Assembly (NCBI RefSeq): GCF_000807675.2
Contig: NZ_CP019962.1
Location: 434,001-498,000, forward strand
Direction: 5' to 3'
DNA from: Eubacterium limosum
GTDB taxonomy: Bacteria > Bacillota > Clostridia > Eubacteriales > Eubacteriaceae
DNA length: 64,000 nucleotides
Shown here: positions 14,332 to 23,498 of the stretch, one piece after another
How positions within the stretch are numbered: position 1 is the stretch's first letter
Layout of the letters: the number at the start of each line of letters is the position of its first letter
The notes under the pieces: generated by a model
Database searches by the model: none
What the model was told of the DNA's origin: nothing
What the model saw: the letters and a program-made list of their open reading frames with translations, nothing else
Position numbers and translations under genes: made by a program

Positions 14332-15153
14332 CTAATCTTCCCCCCGCCGTTTCTCCACCATCTCCTGGATCTCCCAGATTTCGGGCACGCGTTCTTCTGC
14401 CCAGGAGTACTCAAACAGGTATTCGCCGGTGAAGGGGGATTTTGGCAGGGTTTCGCCTTCTAACAGCTTGTAGTAGTCGCAGTAGACTTTATCCCGTTCG
14501 ATATAGCACAGGCCGCGCCGCGTCTGGAAAATCCCCGGCGCGCCCGCCTCCTCAAAGGTGTGGGTGGCGATCATGACCGCCTTGCGGTAGAGCTTTTTGG
14601 TCTTTTCGTCAAAGAGCCGGTCCTCCCACAGCTTGTCGATGGCCTCCTCCATGGTGACCACGCCGCCTCGGTGGTCCACACACAGGGCCACCAGCTCCTT
14701 GGCCTTCTGGCTCTTAAAGATGAGCAGCTCCCCTCTGACAAAAATATCAAACCGGCCAAAGGTGCGGAACACCACCTCGTTCTCCGCCTTATGGGACGCA
14801 GTCTTGCCGACCTTGTCGATGACAGCCTGAACACGCTCGGCCGAGAAGGGCTTGAGAATATAGCCCACAGCCTCCACGTCAAAGGCCTGCTGGGCGTAAT
14901 TGTTGTAGCCTGTCACAAAAACCGTCTGAATATCCGCGGCCGCCTCTTTCAGGTAGCCGGCCAGCTCGATGCCCGTAAAGCCCGGCATCTCAATGTCCAG
15001 AAAGGCCAGATCGACCTTGTGGTCCCTCACAAAATCCAGCGCCTCCGAGGCGTTCTGGAAGGCGCCTGCCACTTCCACGCCTTCCATGTCCTCCAGGACG
15101 TATTCTAAGGCTTCGATGGCAAAGCTCTCGTCGTCTACGATGATCACTTTCAT
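14332..15153 (-). CDS. Response regulator with SARP/OmpR-like C-terminal DNA-binding domain
   Basis: A 273-residue regulator. Residues 1-120 are a receiver domain with acidic pair Asp7-Asp8, phospho-acceptor Asp53 (LAFLDIEMPG), the Thr in VFVTGYN and Lys in YILKPF. Residues about 130-250 resemble the winged-helix domain of SARP-like or Trans_reg_C response regulators (FGRFDIFVRGELLIFKSQKA, then KELVALCVDHRGGVV). It is the last gene of the five-gene operon that starts at 19950 and should take phosphate from the LytS-like kinase 9 bp upstream. The nearest downstream gene on the same strand is the TasA-like one, a possible target; no binding site has been identified. Confidence 0.85.
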   Translation of the reverse strand: MKVIIVDDESFAIEALEYVLEDMEGVEVAGAFQNASEALDFVRDHKVDLAFLDIEMPGFTGIELAGYLKEAAADIQTVFVTGYNNYAQQAFDVEAVGYILKPFSAERVQAVIDKVGKTASHKAENEVVFRTFGRFDIFVRGELLIFKSQKAKELVALCVDHRGGVVTMEEAIDKLWEDRLFDEKTKKLYRKAVMIATHTFEEAGAPGIFQTRRGLCYIERDKVYCDYYKLLEGETLPKSPFTGEYLFEYSWAEERVPEIWEIQEMVEKRRGED

Positions 15154-15162
15154 GTCCGTCTC

Positions 15163-16662
15163 CTATTCTTTCTTGGGAATCTTTATACGCTGTACAGTGC
15201 CCTTGCCGGGCGCGCTTTCAATGGTTAACACCGCGTCCAGCATATGTGTGAGCTGGAAGCGGGCGTTGTAAATGCCGCCGTCCTTTTTCTCCGACAGCTT
15301 TTCCGTCTCAAAGCCCACGCCGTCGTCGGTGATGATGACCTCGTAATGGCCGGGGTGCTCTCTTGTGGACAGGGTGACCGTGCCGCCCTCTGGCTTGCGG
15401 CAGACGCCATGCTTGACGGCGTTTTCGACCAGGGGCTGGATGCACAGAGGCGGCACGCTGAAATCGGTGGCCTCGATGTCGTATACGGCGTCGAAGCGGT
15501 TTTTAAACCGTATTTTTTCAATGTCCACGTAGCACTGGACCGGCACCAGGGCTTTGTCGAAGGGGACTGGCTGGTTAATCTTGACAAAGTCGAGGTTGGC
15601 GCGCAAATAGTTGGAAAAGGTGAAGATCACCTTGTCGGCCAGTTTGGTGTCCCGCCGGGCCAGCACCTGGATGGCCTGGAGTGTGTTGAACATAAAATGG
15701 GGCTGGAGCTGGCTGACCATCATGTCGGCGCTTTTCTGCTCCATCTCCTTGTACAGGTTGGCGATGCGGATGGCCTCCTGCTGCCGGATCTCGATGACCC
15801 GCTGGTAATAGATGTAGATCATACACATGAGCAGCAGGCACAGGGTGGCCGGATACAGCATATACATGTCGGACGTGGACCAGCCGGACAGATACATGGT
15901 GTCTGCGAACAGGCCCACGATAATAGACGCATAGCCCACGAGGGCTGGCCGGATATGCGGGATTTTCTCCTTTACCAGGCGGTACAGCCGTGCATACATA
16001 TACAGCAGGGGGTAAAACAGCCCCAAGCGGATGTGCTGCTCCAGGTACAAAGTCCTGCTGCTCCTTGACACCAAGGCAATGGCGAACAGCACAAAGATGT
16101 AATAGGCGGCCAGGATGAGCACCGGCTTGAGCCGGATCCTGCCGCTTGTCTGTTCCTCTACGGTAAGGCACAGCAGGATACAGGCGTTGAGGGTGGAGCC
16201 GTAAAAGATCGTGGCCAGGGTGATGTTAAAGGGTGTACCGAACAGCGCCTCGAGGGTGACAGCCATGTCCACGCTGAACATGCGAACGATCAGGAACACC
16301 ACCGCCCCCAGTATGAGGTTTGAATAATTTTTAACCCTGCTGATCATGAGCACGAGCAGATAAACCAGGCAGAATACCAGCACGGCTGTGCTGAGAACAG
16401 AAATGGAAAAAATCTTTAAGGGCGAATAGCTGACGTCGTCCTTGAGATTGGTAAAAACAGAGGTGATGTAAACACCGGAAGGCAGGCTCTCCACGCCGCC
16501 GTCCCCGATATTCATGGTGAGCTCGCTGTGGGTGCGGGCATTTTCGACCTGGCCGGTGAGCAGGCCATGCAGGCCCATGCCCACGATAAAGATGAGCATG
16601 ACGGCCAGACAGGCAAAGTAAACAGTCTTTTCGGCTGGTTTTGGGATGGGTTTCGCTGACAT
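15163..16662 (-). CDS. LytS/YehU-type sensor histidine kinase
   Basis: A 499-residue membrane kinase. About eight hydrophobic helices cover residues 10-290, with an extracytoplasmic loop after helix 1. A His_kinase (PF06580) domain follows with the phospho-acceptor in SQLQPHFMFNTLQAIQVLAR, then an HATPase with CIQPLVENAVKHGVCRKPEG (N box) and IITDDGVGFE (G1). These kinases phosphorylate cognate response regulators, here the gene at 14332-15153. ATG 16662 (GCGGAGAGATAAC) starts 1 bp past the stop of the EAL gene, so the two are translationally coupled; the longer frame to 16803 lies inside that gene. The ligand is unknown. Confidence 0.87.
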   Translation of the reverse strand: MSAKPIPKPAEKTVYFACLAVMLIFIVGMGLHGLLTGQVENARTHSELTMNIGDGGVESLPSGVYITSVFTNLKDDVSYSPLKIFSISVLSTAVLVFCLVYLLVLMISRVKNYSNLILGAVVFLIVRMFSVDMAVTLEALFGTPFNITLATIFYGSTLNACILLCLTVEEQTSGRIRLKPVLILAAYYIFVLFAIALVSRSSRTLYLEQHIRLGLFYPLLYMYARLYRLVKEKIPHIRPALVGYASIIVGLFADTMYLSGWSTSDMYMLYPATLCLLLMCMIYIYYQRVIEIRQQEAIRIANLYKEMEQKSADMMVSQLQPHFMFNTLQAIQVLARRDTKLADKVIFTFSNYLRANLDFVKINQPVPFDKALVPVQCYVDIEKIRFKNRFDAVYDIEATDFSVPPLCIQPLVENAVKHGVCRKPEGGTVTLSTREHPGHYEVIITDDGVGFETEKLSEKKDGGIYNARFQLTHMLDAVLTIESAPGKGTVQRIKIPKKE

Positions 16663-16663
16663 G

Positions 16664-18586
16664 TTATCTCTCCGCCGCTTCTTTGACAAGGGCTGTGAAT
16701 GCCGTTTCGGGCAGTGGCCGTGAAAAATAATAGCCCTGGATATAGTCGCAGCCCAGCTCCCGCAGGATCTCGACCTCCTCGGCCACCTCGACGCCTTCGG
16801 CAATGACGCGCATGTTCAGACGGTGAATAAGGTGGATGATGGCCTCTACGGCTATCTTGGTCCTTGGCTCGCCAGTGAGTCGGTCGGTCAGGCTCTTATC
16901 CAGCTTGATAAGCTTAAAGGGCAGGTTGAGCATATTGGTGACGCCGGAGTAGCCGATGCCGAAATCGTCCAGGGCAAAGGCGCAGCCATAGTCGATGAGC
17001 CGTTGCATGGTGCTCCGGAGTGTGGACATGGAGGCCGCGGCCACAGTCTCGGTGATCTCGAACTTAAAGCGCTCGGGCGGCAGCTTGTAATGCTCCATGA
17101 TGGCGATGAGGTCGGCTGCCAGGCTCTCCTGCATGCACTGCACTACAGAGAGGTTGACGCCGATGGTCTCAAATCCTCCTTCGGTATAGGAATGGGCTGT
17201 CATAAACTGGCAGACCTTTTCAAACACAACGAGGCCGATGGAGACAATCATACCGTTTTCCTCGGCCATGGGGATAAACTCATCGGGCGGGATGAGGCCA
17301 AACTCAGGGTCGCGCATGCGCACCAGCGCCTCACAGGTGGCGAAGCGGTCCGTGGCAAGGCAGTAGATAGGCTGGTAATGCACCTCAAAGCCATCCTTTT
17401 CGAGGGCATAGGCGAGCATGGCGCGGATATGGTTCTTGCGCCTGAATTTCTCGTTGAAGATTTCGCCGCCGCGCACCACGCCATTTTCCCGGTGCTTGGA
17501 CTCCTGGATGGCAAAGTCGATGGCAGACACGATCTCGTCCACGGTTTCGGTGCCGCCTTTGCCCATTGGCACCACGCCCAGACTGCAGTTCAGGCTGTAG
17601 TCGATGCCCTGGAAATGCCAGGGCTTTTTAAACCGGCCCACGATGAGGTTCATAAGCCTGTCGGTGTTTTCTGCGCCGTGTGGATCTGCGATGCAGAAAA
17701 CATCGCCGTCAAAACGATAGACCCGGCCCGTAGGAGCCAGCCCCTTCAGGAATCCGGCGACCTCCTTGAGCAGGCGGTCACAGGTCTTGACGCCGAAAAC
17801 CTCGTTGGCGAACTTGAAATCCCGCAGGGCAAGGGCAATGATATCCCCCTTTTTCCCGTTCTTCAGGTGCATCTCGATCATCTGCAGAAAAACCTGCCGT
17901 TTAAAGGTTCCGGTGAGCTCGTCACTGACCATGCTGTTGCTCTGGGTGGAGAGGTGTACCAGGAGGATACAGCAGGTGCAGGCCACGCCGGTGAGGATGT
18001 AGCCTGTAAACACAAACTGGAGCAGGATGGCAGCCAGTGACAGCACCATAAAGGCGCAGAGGGCAGCAAAGACAGACTTTGATATTTTCTTCCGGTTATA
18101 GATGGCGATGACCGCAGCGCACAGGATATAGGAAATGGAGCTGATGTGGGTAAAGGGGTTGCCGATGCCCCGGGCATAGCCGTTTTCAAGATCCAGTGTG
18201 AAATAAAAATGCGTCAGCGGGTTGGACAGCGCCAGCACAAGGTAAATGAAATACATTGAAAAGGCCAGGATAACCAGGGCTCTCTTGTGCCAGAACTCCT
18301 GGTAAATGATGGAGATCACATAGAGCAGCACCATCATAGGCATACTGGGCAAAAAAATCAGGTACAGGTTGTTGAAGAAAACAGCCAGCCCGAAATTGGC
18401 GGGGGTCAGGTGCTCTAACAGCAGGGTGGCCACAATGTTGGTAAGAATAAAGGCCATTGAAATGACAAGGGTCGCGCCGTAGATGCGGTTCTGCCAGGTG
18501 GGAACCCGTGGCCCTCTGAAGTAGTAGACCATGATGATCCCGATGATTAACGCTGAATAGATTTCAAATTCCAAATGCCATGTCAT
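16664..18586 (-). CDS. Membrane cyclic-di-GMP phosphodiesterase: 7TM-like sensor, degenerate GGDEF, intact EAL
   Basis: A 640-residue protein. Residues 1-215 hold about seven helices resembling the sensor part of the neighbouring kinase. A GGDEF domain (about 220-375) begins SDELTGTFKRQVF but has RFDGDVFCI where an active cyclase has (R)GGDEF, so it should be inactive or allosteric. The EAL domain (about 385-635) is complete: CEALVRM, FKFEITET, ALDDFGIGYS, IKLDKSL and AEGVE are present. It should hydrolyse cyclic-di-GMP. ATG 18586 follows AGAGGTAAAAGAA. It sits between the GntR regulator and the kinase in one operon, next to a matrix-protein locus, which fits a role in the sessile/motile choice. 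Confidence 0.87.
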   Translation of the reverse strand: MTWHLEFEIYSALIIGIIMVYYFRGPRVPTWQNRIYGATLVISMAFILTNIVATLLLEHLTPANFGLAVFFNNLYLIFLPSMPMMVLLYVISIIYQEFWHKRALVILAFSMYFIYLVLALSNPLTHFYFTLDLENGYARGIGNPFTHISSISYILCAAVIAIYNRKKISKSVFAALCAFMVLSLAAILLQFVFTGYILTGVACTCCILLVHLSTQSNSMVSDELTGTFKRQVFLQMIEMHLKNGKKGDIIALALRDFKFANEVFGVKTCDRLLKEVAGFLKGLAPTGRVYRFDGDVFCIADPHGAENTDRLMNLIVGRFKKPWHFQGIDYSLNCSLGVVPMGKGGTETVDEIVSAIDFAIQESKHRENGVVRGGEIFNEKFRRKNHIRAMLAYALEKDGFEVHYQPIYCLATDRFATCEALVRMRDPEFGLIPPDEFIPMAEENGMIVSIGLVVFEKVCQFMTAHSYTEGGFETIGVNLSVVQCMQESLAADLIAIMEHYKLPPERFKFEITETVAAASMSTLRSTMQRLIDYGCAFALDDFGIGYSGVTNMLNLPFKLIKLDKSLTDRLTGEPRTKIAVEAIIHLIHRLNMRVIAEGVEVAEEVEILRELGCDYIQGYYFSRPLPETAFTALVKEAAER

Positions 18587-18606
18587 TTCTTTTACCTCTT
18601 AAATTT

Positions 18607-19311
18607 TCAGATTACCGTTTCAGCGTCGATTGCGAAATAGTCCTTTCGGATATAAAATTCATTGTAGCTGATGGGCATACCGTCCTCCACGGACAGGATG
18701 CACTGAGAGATGAGAAAAACGCTCTCCTCTCTTGGGATCTTGAGATAGCCCCGCACCTCGTGGGAAGGCTGTACGATCTCGATGTGCAGCTTTTTCTTAA
18801 GCTGGAACTGGAGCTTGGACTTTTCCATGATGCCGTGGAAATTGGCAAAATTGATGACATCCTCCACGATGGGGTTTCCCTTCTGGTAGGGCAGATAGAT
18901 GTTGCTGTACTGCACCACGTCCTTGCCCATGTAAAAGGCCTTCTGGACACGGATCACCTTATCGAAAGAGCCGACCTTGAGCTCACGCATGAGCCGGCGC
19001 CCCGGCGACACAACACCCACCTTGATGAGCTTGACCTCGTCGATCTGCCCCTTGAGACTGTCCACCTCGTCGAAATAAAACTGGTAATGGTTGGAGGTGG
19101 GCTCGCAGACAAAGTTACCCTTGCCCGGAATGGTGTAAATATAATTTTCATTGACAAGCAGCGCCAGGCTTTTGCGCAGGGTGGTGCGGCTGACGTCATA
19201 AAATTCCGACAGCTCATGCTCCGACGGCAGAATGTCGCCGGGCTTCATCTCGCCCTTTTCGATTTTTCCTTTTATGTCATTTACGATATCGAGATATAAA
19301 ATTTTACGCAT
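18607..19311 (-). CDS. GntR family regulator with UTRA ligand domain
   Basis: A 234-residue repressor/activator of the HutC subfamily. The winged helix (residues 1-75: IKGKIEKGEMKPGDILPSEH, VSRTTLRKSLALLVNE, IPGKGNFV) is followed by a UTRA small-molecule domain from about 90 (RVQKAFYMGKDVVQYSNIYL, ending SYNEFYIRKDYFAIDAE). ATG 19311 lies 6 bp after the corrinoid-protein stop, and its binding site CAGGAG is made by that gene's last codons, so the two are coupled. Coupling to a corrinoid protein suggests it senses a methylamine-like or other methyl-donor ligand, but nothing in the sequence proves this. Confidence 0.87.
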   Translation of the reverse strand: MRKILYLDIVNDIKGKIEKGEMKPGDILPSEHELSEFYDVSRTTLRKSLALLVNENYIYTIPGKGNFVCEPTSNHYQFYFDEVDSLKGQIDEVKLIKVGVVSPGRRLMRELKVGSFDKVIRVQKAFYMGKDVVQYSNIYLPYQKGNPIVEDVINFANFHGIMEKSKLQFQLKKKLHIEIVQPSHEVRGYLKIPREESVFLISQCILSVEDGMPISYNEFYIRKDYFAIDAETVI

Positions 19312-19317
19312 GGTTTC

Positions 19318-19950
19318 TTACTCCTGGGTAAGCCATTTTTTGCAGATGGAGACGCCCTCGATGGCGTCGCTTGAAAAGGCGTCGGCACCCACATATTTGG
19401 CGTATTCCTTGCCCGCGATGGCGCCGCCCAGAATGATCTTGATATTATCCCGGAGGCCGGCCGCTGTGATGGCGTCCACCACCACCCGGATATTTTCCAC
19501 CACGGAGGTCAAAATCCCGCTGATGCCCAGAATCTGGGGCTTTTCTTTCCTGATGGCCCGGATAAATTCCTCTGTGGGGACGTCAGTGCCTAAATCGATG
19601 ACCTCGAGTCCCTCGGAGTGCAGCATGCTGACAAAAATGTTTTTGCCCACGTCGTGGATATCGTCAAACACGGTGCCCACCACAATTTTGCCCGCCGGGG
19701 CCTGCCGGCTTGAGCGCTCGGACTCCATGCCCGATATTTTGAGCAGGCTGGACACCAGCTCGCCGGCCATGATGAGGTCTGCGATGTAGTATTCGCCCTT
19801 TTCATAGCGGTTAGCCACGCGCTGGAGGGCAAAGTTCAGGTCATTGGATATTTCCTTCGGGTTTCTCCCTGATGCGAGCAGGGATTTTACCTGGCGGATG
19901 GCCAGGGGCTCGTCAATATTTTCTACCGCTTCGATTAATTTTTTCTCCAT
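19318..19950 (-). CDS. Methyltransferase-type corrinoid (cobalamin-binding) protein
   Basis: A 210-residue corrinoid protein of the MtbC/MttC/MtgC kind. Residues 1-80 form the helical cap domain and residues 85-210 the Rossmann B12 domain. The base-off cobalamin motif D-x-H-x-x-G is intact (D97, H99, G102 in FDDIHDVGKN), as are the distal blocks LGTDVPTEEF, GISGILTSVV and ILGGAIAGKEY. Such proteins carry a methyl group between a substrate-specific methyltransferase and a second one. Here no methyltransferase gene is adjacent; it leads an operon of regulators (GntR, EAL, kinase, response regulator). ATG 19950 is chosen over the TTG at 19971. The role could be catalytic or sensory. Confidence 0.88.
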   Translation of the reverse strand: MEKKLIEAVENIDEPLAIRQVKSLLASGRNPKEISNDLNFALQRVANRYEKGEYYIADLIMAGELVSSLLKISGMESERSSRQAPAGKIVVGTVFDDIHDVGKNIFVSMLHSEGLEVIDLGTDVPTEEFIRAIRKEKPQILGISGILTSVVENIRVVVDAITAAGLRDNIKIILGGAIAGKEYAKYVGADAFSSDAIEGVSICKKWLTQE

Positions 19951-19986
19951 GATAACTCCGTCCACAATCAATCTATTTTAGTAAAA

Positions 19987-20015
19987 ATCATACCATAAAA
20001 ACTGGTCTGTGACAA
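19987..20015 (-). promoter_or_regulatory. Promoter of the corrinoid-protein operon
   Basis: TTGTCA (20010-20015), 17-bp spacer, TATGAT (19987-19992) on the minus strand, about 37 bp upstream of the corrinoid-protein start. No operator dyad is obvious in it. Confidence 0.65.
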
Positions 20016-20104
20016 TCGTTTAACCGCCGGATTTACCGCATTTATTTGTTTTTCTTTAGTCAACCTTTCGTTAAAGAATTGTCAAGGAATTCTTCTTTAT
20101 TCTA

Positions 20105-20133
20105 TTGGAATTTTAATGAAAAAGGCGTATAAT
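20105..20133 (+). promoter_or_regulatory. Promoter of the fructose-bisphosphatase gene
   Basis: TTGGAA (20105-20110), 17-bp spacer, TATAAT (20128-20133). It overlaps the frame upstream of codon 20200, which rules out the longer start at 20116. Confidence 0.7.
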
Positions 20134-20199
20134 GGGTATATACATTGCAAAGGTTCCCAGAAATATTGTGAAAATATAGAGAATTTTAAGGAGCATTCT

Positions 20200-22188
20200 A
20201 TGGAAAACTTTACAAAAGCCGAGCTTGAAAAAAACAAAAAATATCTAGAGCTGCTGTCCGGCAGCTTTCCAAACATCACCACCGCAGTGGGCGAGGTGGT
20301 GAACCTGACGGCAATTTTAAACCTGCCTAAGAGCACAGAGCATTTCCTGACCGATATCCACGGCGAGCATGAGGCCTTTAACCACGTGATGCAGAACGCC
20401 TCGGGCGCTATCCGCCGCAAGGTCATGGACGAGCTGGGCAGTACAGTCAGCCTTGAAGACCTTGAAGAGCTGACCACACTCATCTATTACCCCAGCGAAA
20501 AGCTGGACCTCATTAAAAAGGAAAAGAAGGGACCTTACCTGGACAACTGGTATGAGCTCACCATTTACCGCCTGGTCAAGGTCTGCCGGGCCGCCGCCTC
20601 TAAATACACCCGCTCCAAGGTGCGCAAGGCCCTGCCCAAGGATTTCGCCTATGTGATGGAGGAGCTTTTGCAGGAGGATGAGCACCGCTTCAATAAAAAG
20701 GAATACTATAACCAGATTATCGCCAGCCTGGTGGAATATGGCCGGGCCGAGCACTTTATCATTGAGATTTCCGGGGTCATCAAGCGCCTTACCACCGACC
20801 ACCTGCACATCATCGGGGACATCTTTGACCGTGGCCCGGGGCCGGATGTTGTCATGGACACCCTCATGAAACACCATTCTCTGGACATGCAGTGGGGTAA
20901 CCACGATATTCTGTGGATGGGCGCCGCCGCGGGCAGCGCGGCCTGTATCGCCAATGTGGTGCGTATTGCCCTGCGCTACGCCAACATGGACGCTCTGGAA
21001 ACCGGCTACGGCATCAACCTGCTGCCTCTGGCCACCTTTGCCAACCGCGTGTACCGCGAGGACCCGTGCCAGCAGTTTACCCCCAAGGTGAGCCCGGACG
21101 ACATCGAGACTGACGCAGAAATTCTGCTCATGACCCGCATGCACAAGGCCATCAGCATGATCCAGTTTAAGCTGGAGGACCAGCTGATCTCCCGCCACCC
21201 CGAATATGAGATGGACGACCGCCTGCTGCTGCGCAATATCAGCGAGGATAACAAGACCATCGAGGTGGACGGCGTGGTCTACGAGCTCAACGACACCAAC
21301 TTCCCAACCCTGGACCATGAAAAACCCTGGGAGTTGAGCGAAGAGGAACAGATCGTGGTGGATAAGCTGTGCTACACCTTCCGCCACAGCGAAAAGCTCC
21401 AGAAACACATCCGCTTCATGTACGCCAAGGGCAGCATGTACCTGGTGTACAACAATAACCTGCTGTTTCACGCCTGCGTGCTGCTGAACGAGGACGGCAC
21501 CTTTAAGGTTAAGAAGATCAACAACAAATATTATTCCGGCCGCTCCCTCATGGATAAATACGACCAGATGGCCCGCGAGGCCTATTTCGGCGACATTGAG
21601 GAATGCCCGAACAAGGCGGACTTCCTGTGGTACCTGTGGTGCAACAAGGATTCCCCGCTTTTCGGCAAAGATAAGATGGCGACCTTTGAGCGGTATTTCA
21701 TCGACGATAAAACCCCGCACAAGGAGCGCTACACCCCGTTCTACACAAGGATCGACGACAATGAGAGCATTGCGGTCATGATCCTCAAGGAGTTCGGCGT
21801 GGACCCGGTGGAAGGCCACCTGATCAACGGCCATGTGCCTGTAAAGGCCGGCTCGGGCGAAAGCCCTATCCGCGCCAACGGCAAGCAGCTGGTCATCGAC
21901 GGCGGCTTTGCAAAGGCCTACCAGAAAACCACAGGTATTGCGGGCTATACCCTGACCTACAACTCCTACGGCCTCACCCTCATCAGCCACCGGCCTTTTG
22001 AATCGGTCGATATGGCCATCCGCGAGGGCGTGGATATCAAATCCACCCGCCAGGTGGTGGAAACTACCCTGGAACGCAAACGCGTCAAGGACACTGACAT
22101 CGGCAAGAGCATCCAGGCCCAGGTCCACGACCTGGAAATGCTGATCTCGGCTTACCGGAAAGGGATTATTAAGGAAAAGTCCTATTAA
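20200..22188 (+). CDS. fbp: Fructose-1,6-bisphosphatase, class III
   Basis: A 662-residue class III FBPase, the Firmicutes type that dephosphorylates fructose-1,6-bisphosphate in gluconeogenesis. The calcineurin-like metallophosphatase site is visible: TDIHGEHEAF near residue 45, HIIGDIFDRGPGPD, MQWGNHDILWMGAAAG and the late NGHVPVKAGSGESPI. Length matches the family (about 640-670). ATG 20200 follows TTAAGGAGCATTCT and lies 67 bp downstream of a good promoter. In an acetogen growing on C1 compounds this enzyme is needed for sugar synthesis. A strong terminator follows. A 603-codon frame on the opposite strand is a shadow of this GC-biased gene. Confidence 0.95.
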   Translation: MENFTKAELEKNKKYLELLSGSFPNITTAVGEVVNLTAILNLPKSTEHFLTDIHGEHEAFNHVMQNASGAIRRKVMDELGSTVSLEDLEELTTLIYYPSEKLDLIKKEKKGPYLDNWYELTIYRLVKVCRAAASKYTRSKVRKALPKDFAYVMEELLQEDEHRFNKKEYYNQIIASLVEYGRAEHFIIEISGVIKRLTTDHLHIIGDIFDRGPGPDVVMDTLMKHHSLDMQWGNHDILWMGAAAGSAACIANVVRIALRYANMDALETGYGINLLPLATFANRVYREDPCQQFTPKVSPDDIETDAEILLMTRMHKAISMIQFKLEDQLISRHPEYEMDDRLLLRNISEDNKTIEVDGVVYELNDTNFPTLDHEKPWELSEEEQIVVDKLCYTFRHSEKLQKHIRFMYAKGSMYLVYNNNLLFHACVLLNEDGTFKVKKINNKYYSGRSLMDKYDQMAREAYFGDIEECPNKADFLWYLWCNKDSPLFGKDKMATFERYFIDDKTPHKERYTPFYTRIDDNESIAVMILKEFGVDPVEGHLINGHVPVKAGSGESPIRANGKQLVIDGGFAKAYQKTTGIAGYTLTYNSYGLTLISHRPFESVDMAIREGVDIKSTRQVVETTLERKRVKDTDIGKSIQAQVHDLEMLISAYRKGIIKEKSY

Positions 22189-22204
22189 AGATTTTGTGCA
22201 AATT

Positions 22205-22242
22205 GGCAGAGCGCGGCGTTACGGCCGGCTCTGCCGTTTTTT
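22205..22242 (+). terminator. Intrinsic terminator of fbp
   Basis: GGCAGAGC (22205-22212) pairs with GCTCTGCC (22228-22235), followed by GTTTTTT. Confidence 0.85.
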
Positions 22243-22395
22243 AGTGGATAATTAATAGTTGATAGTGGATAGTTATCGAACGCTTTCGCCTTTGGCTCAA
22301 GCGATTAAAACGCGACCAAAGGCCGCATCCAATCGAATCTGCCAGCGGCAGATTCGAACCTTAACTATCAACTCCCAACTATCCACTATCAACTG
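22243..22395. repeat. Palindromic intergenic repeat, copy 2
   Basis: Arms of the type GTGGATAATTAATAGTTGAT (from 22244) and the matching AACTATCCACTATCAACTG (to about 22395) enclose about 90 bp. That interior has nested hairpins: GAATCTGCC-AGC-GGCAGATTC, and GCCTTTGG with CCAAAGGC. No open frame is present. It looks like a nonautonomous palindromic element sitting between fbp and the DegV gene. Confidence 0.6.
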
Positions 22396-22472
22396 TTGCT
22401 AAAACCCTTTCCTTATGATAAACTAAAACTACTATTAATCACTAATACTTCAATACAATCGGAGGGGAAAAC

Positions 22473-23342
22473 ATGAGCTTTGAAATTGTAACGGATTCTT
22501 CCTGTAACCTGCCTGAGGACATCATTGACCGCTACGGTCTGCATATCCTGTCCTTACGTTTTTTAGTTGGAGGAAAAGAATACTACAGCTATACCAAGGG
22601 GGAGATCACGGATCTGGCCCAGTTCTATACCATGATGCGCAACAAGGAGGAAATCACCACCTCTCAGATCAGCAGTGATACCTGTACCAAACTTTTTGAA
22701 AGCCTGCTCCAGGACGGCAAGGATGTCCTGTACATCGGTTTCTCCTCCGCTCTCAGCGGCACCTACCAGGTCGGGTACCTGGCTTTGGAGGAGCTGAAAA
22801 AGAAATATCCTGAGCGCAAGATTTACGCGGTGGATACTCTGGGCGCTTCTCTGGGCGAAGGGCTTCTCGTTTACCACGCCGCAAACCTGCGGGAGGCCGG
22901 CGAGAGCATTGAAGCGGTCAACGACTGGCTTCTGGAAAACCGCCTGCACCTCTGCCACTGGTTTACTGTGGACGACCTGTTCTTCCTGCAGCGCGGGGGG
23001 CGTGTCTCGGGCACCGTGGCTATTTTCGGCACGCTCTTAAACGTCAAGCCTGTCATGCACATGGACAACGAAGGCCGCCTGATCTTTGTGACGAAGGTGC
23101 GCGGCCGCAAGCGCTCTCTGGACGCTTTGGTGGAACGGCTGGACCAGACGGCCATCAACCCGTCTGAGCAGTCCATTTTTATTACCCACGGCGACTGTTT
23201 GGAGGACGCCCAATACGTGGCCAAAAAAATCGAGGAAAAATACCACCCCAGGGAAATTGTCATCAACTGGGTGGACCCGGTCATCGGCGCACACTCCGGC
23301 CCTGGGACGGTGGCGCTGTTCTTTTTGGGAACTGAACGATAA
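22473..23342 (+). CDS. DegV family fatty-acid-binding protein
   Basis: A 289-residue DegV-domain protein. It starts MSFEIVTDSSCNLPEDII with the conserved TDSS, and shows TSQISSDT (second ligand Ser/Thr), IGFSSALSGTYQ, DTLGASLGEGLLV and DDLFFLQRGGRVSG. DegV (FakB-like) proteins hold a fatty acid in a buried pocket and present it to the kinase FakA for phosphorylation. No FakA gene is nearby, and clostridial genomes usually hold several DegV paralogues. ATG 22473 follows TCGGAGGGGAAAAC. Monocistronic, closed by a terminator. Confidence 0.92.
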   Translation: MSFEIVTDSSCNLPEDIIDRYGLHILSLRFLVGGKEYYSYTKGEITDLAQFYTMMRNKEEITTSQISSDTCTKLFESLLQDGKDVLYIGFSSALSGTYQVGYLALEELKKKYPERKIYAVDTLGASLGEGLLVYHAANLREAGESIEAVNDWLLENRLHLCHWFTVDDLFFLQRGGRVSGTVAIFGTLLNVKPVMHMDNEGRLIFVTKVRGRKRSLDALVERLDQTAINPSEQSIFITHGDCLEDAQYVAKKIEEKYHPREIVINWVDPVIGAHSGPGTVALFFLGTER

Positions 23343-23351
23343 GGTTTTACC

Positions 23352-23388
23352 CCCGCCCACTGACACAGCCGGGCGGGTTTCTTTTTTA
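23352..23388 (+). terminator. Intrinsic terminator of the DegV gene
   Basis: CCCGCCC (23352-23358) pairs with GGGCGGG (23371-23377), followed by TTTCTTTTTT. Confidence 0.85.
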
Positions 23389-23498
23389 CCAAACCTGTCC
23401 CCTTTCTACTGAAAACGTTCCTCACCTCTCCCACTCCTGTGGTATACTTAAATTAAACATTTGTTTCGTTTTAAAATTGAGCCCGGGAGGTTTTTGTC

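Noticed and set aside
20317-22128. 603-codon frame opposite fbp
   Set aside because: Shadow of a GC-biased gene: the plus-strand frame has the full metallophosphatase motifs, a promoter and a binding site, and the antisense frame has none.
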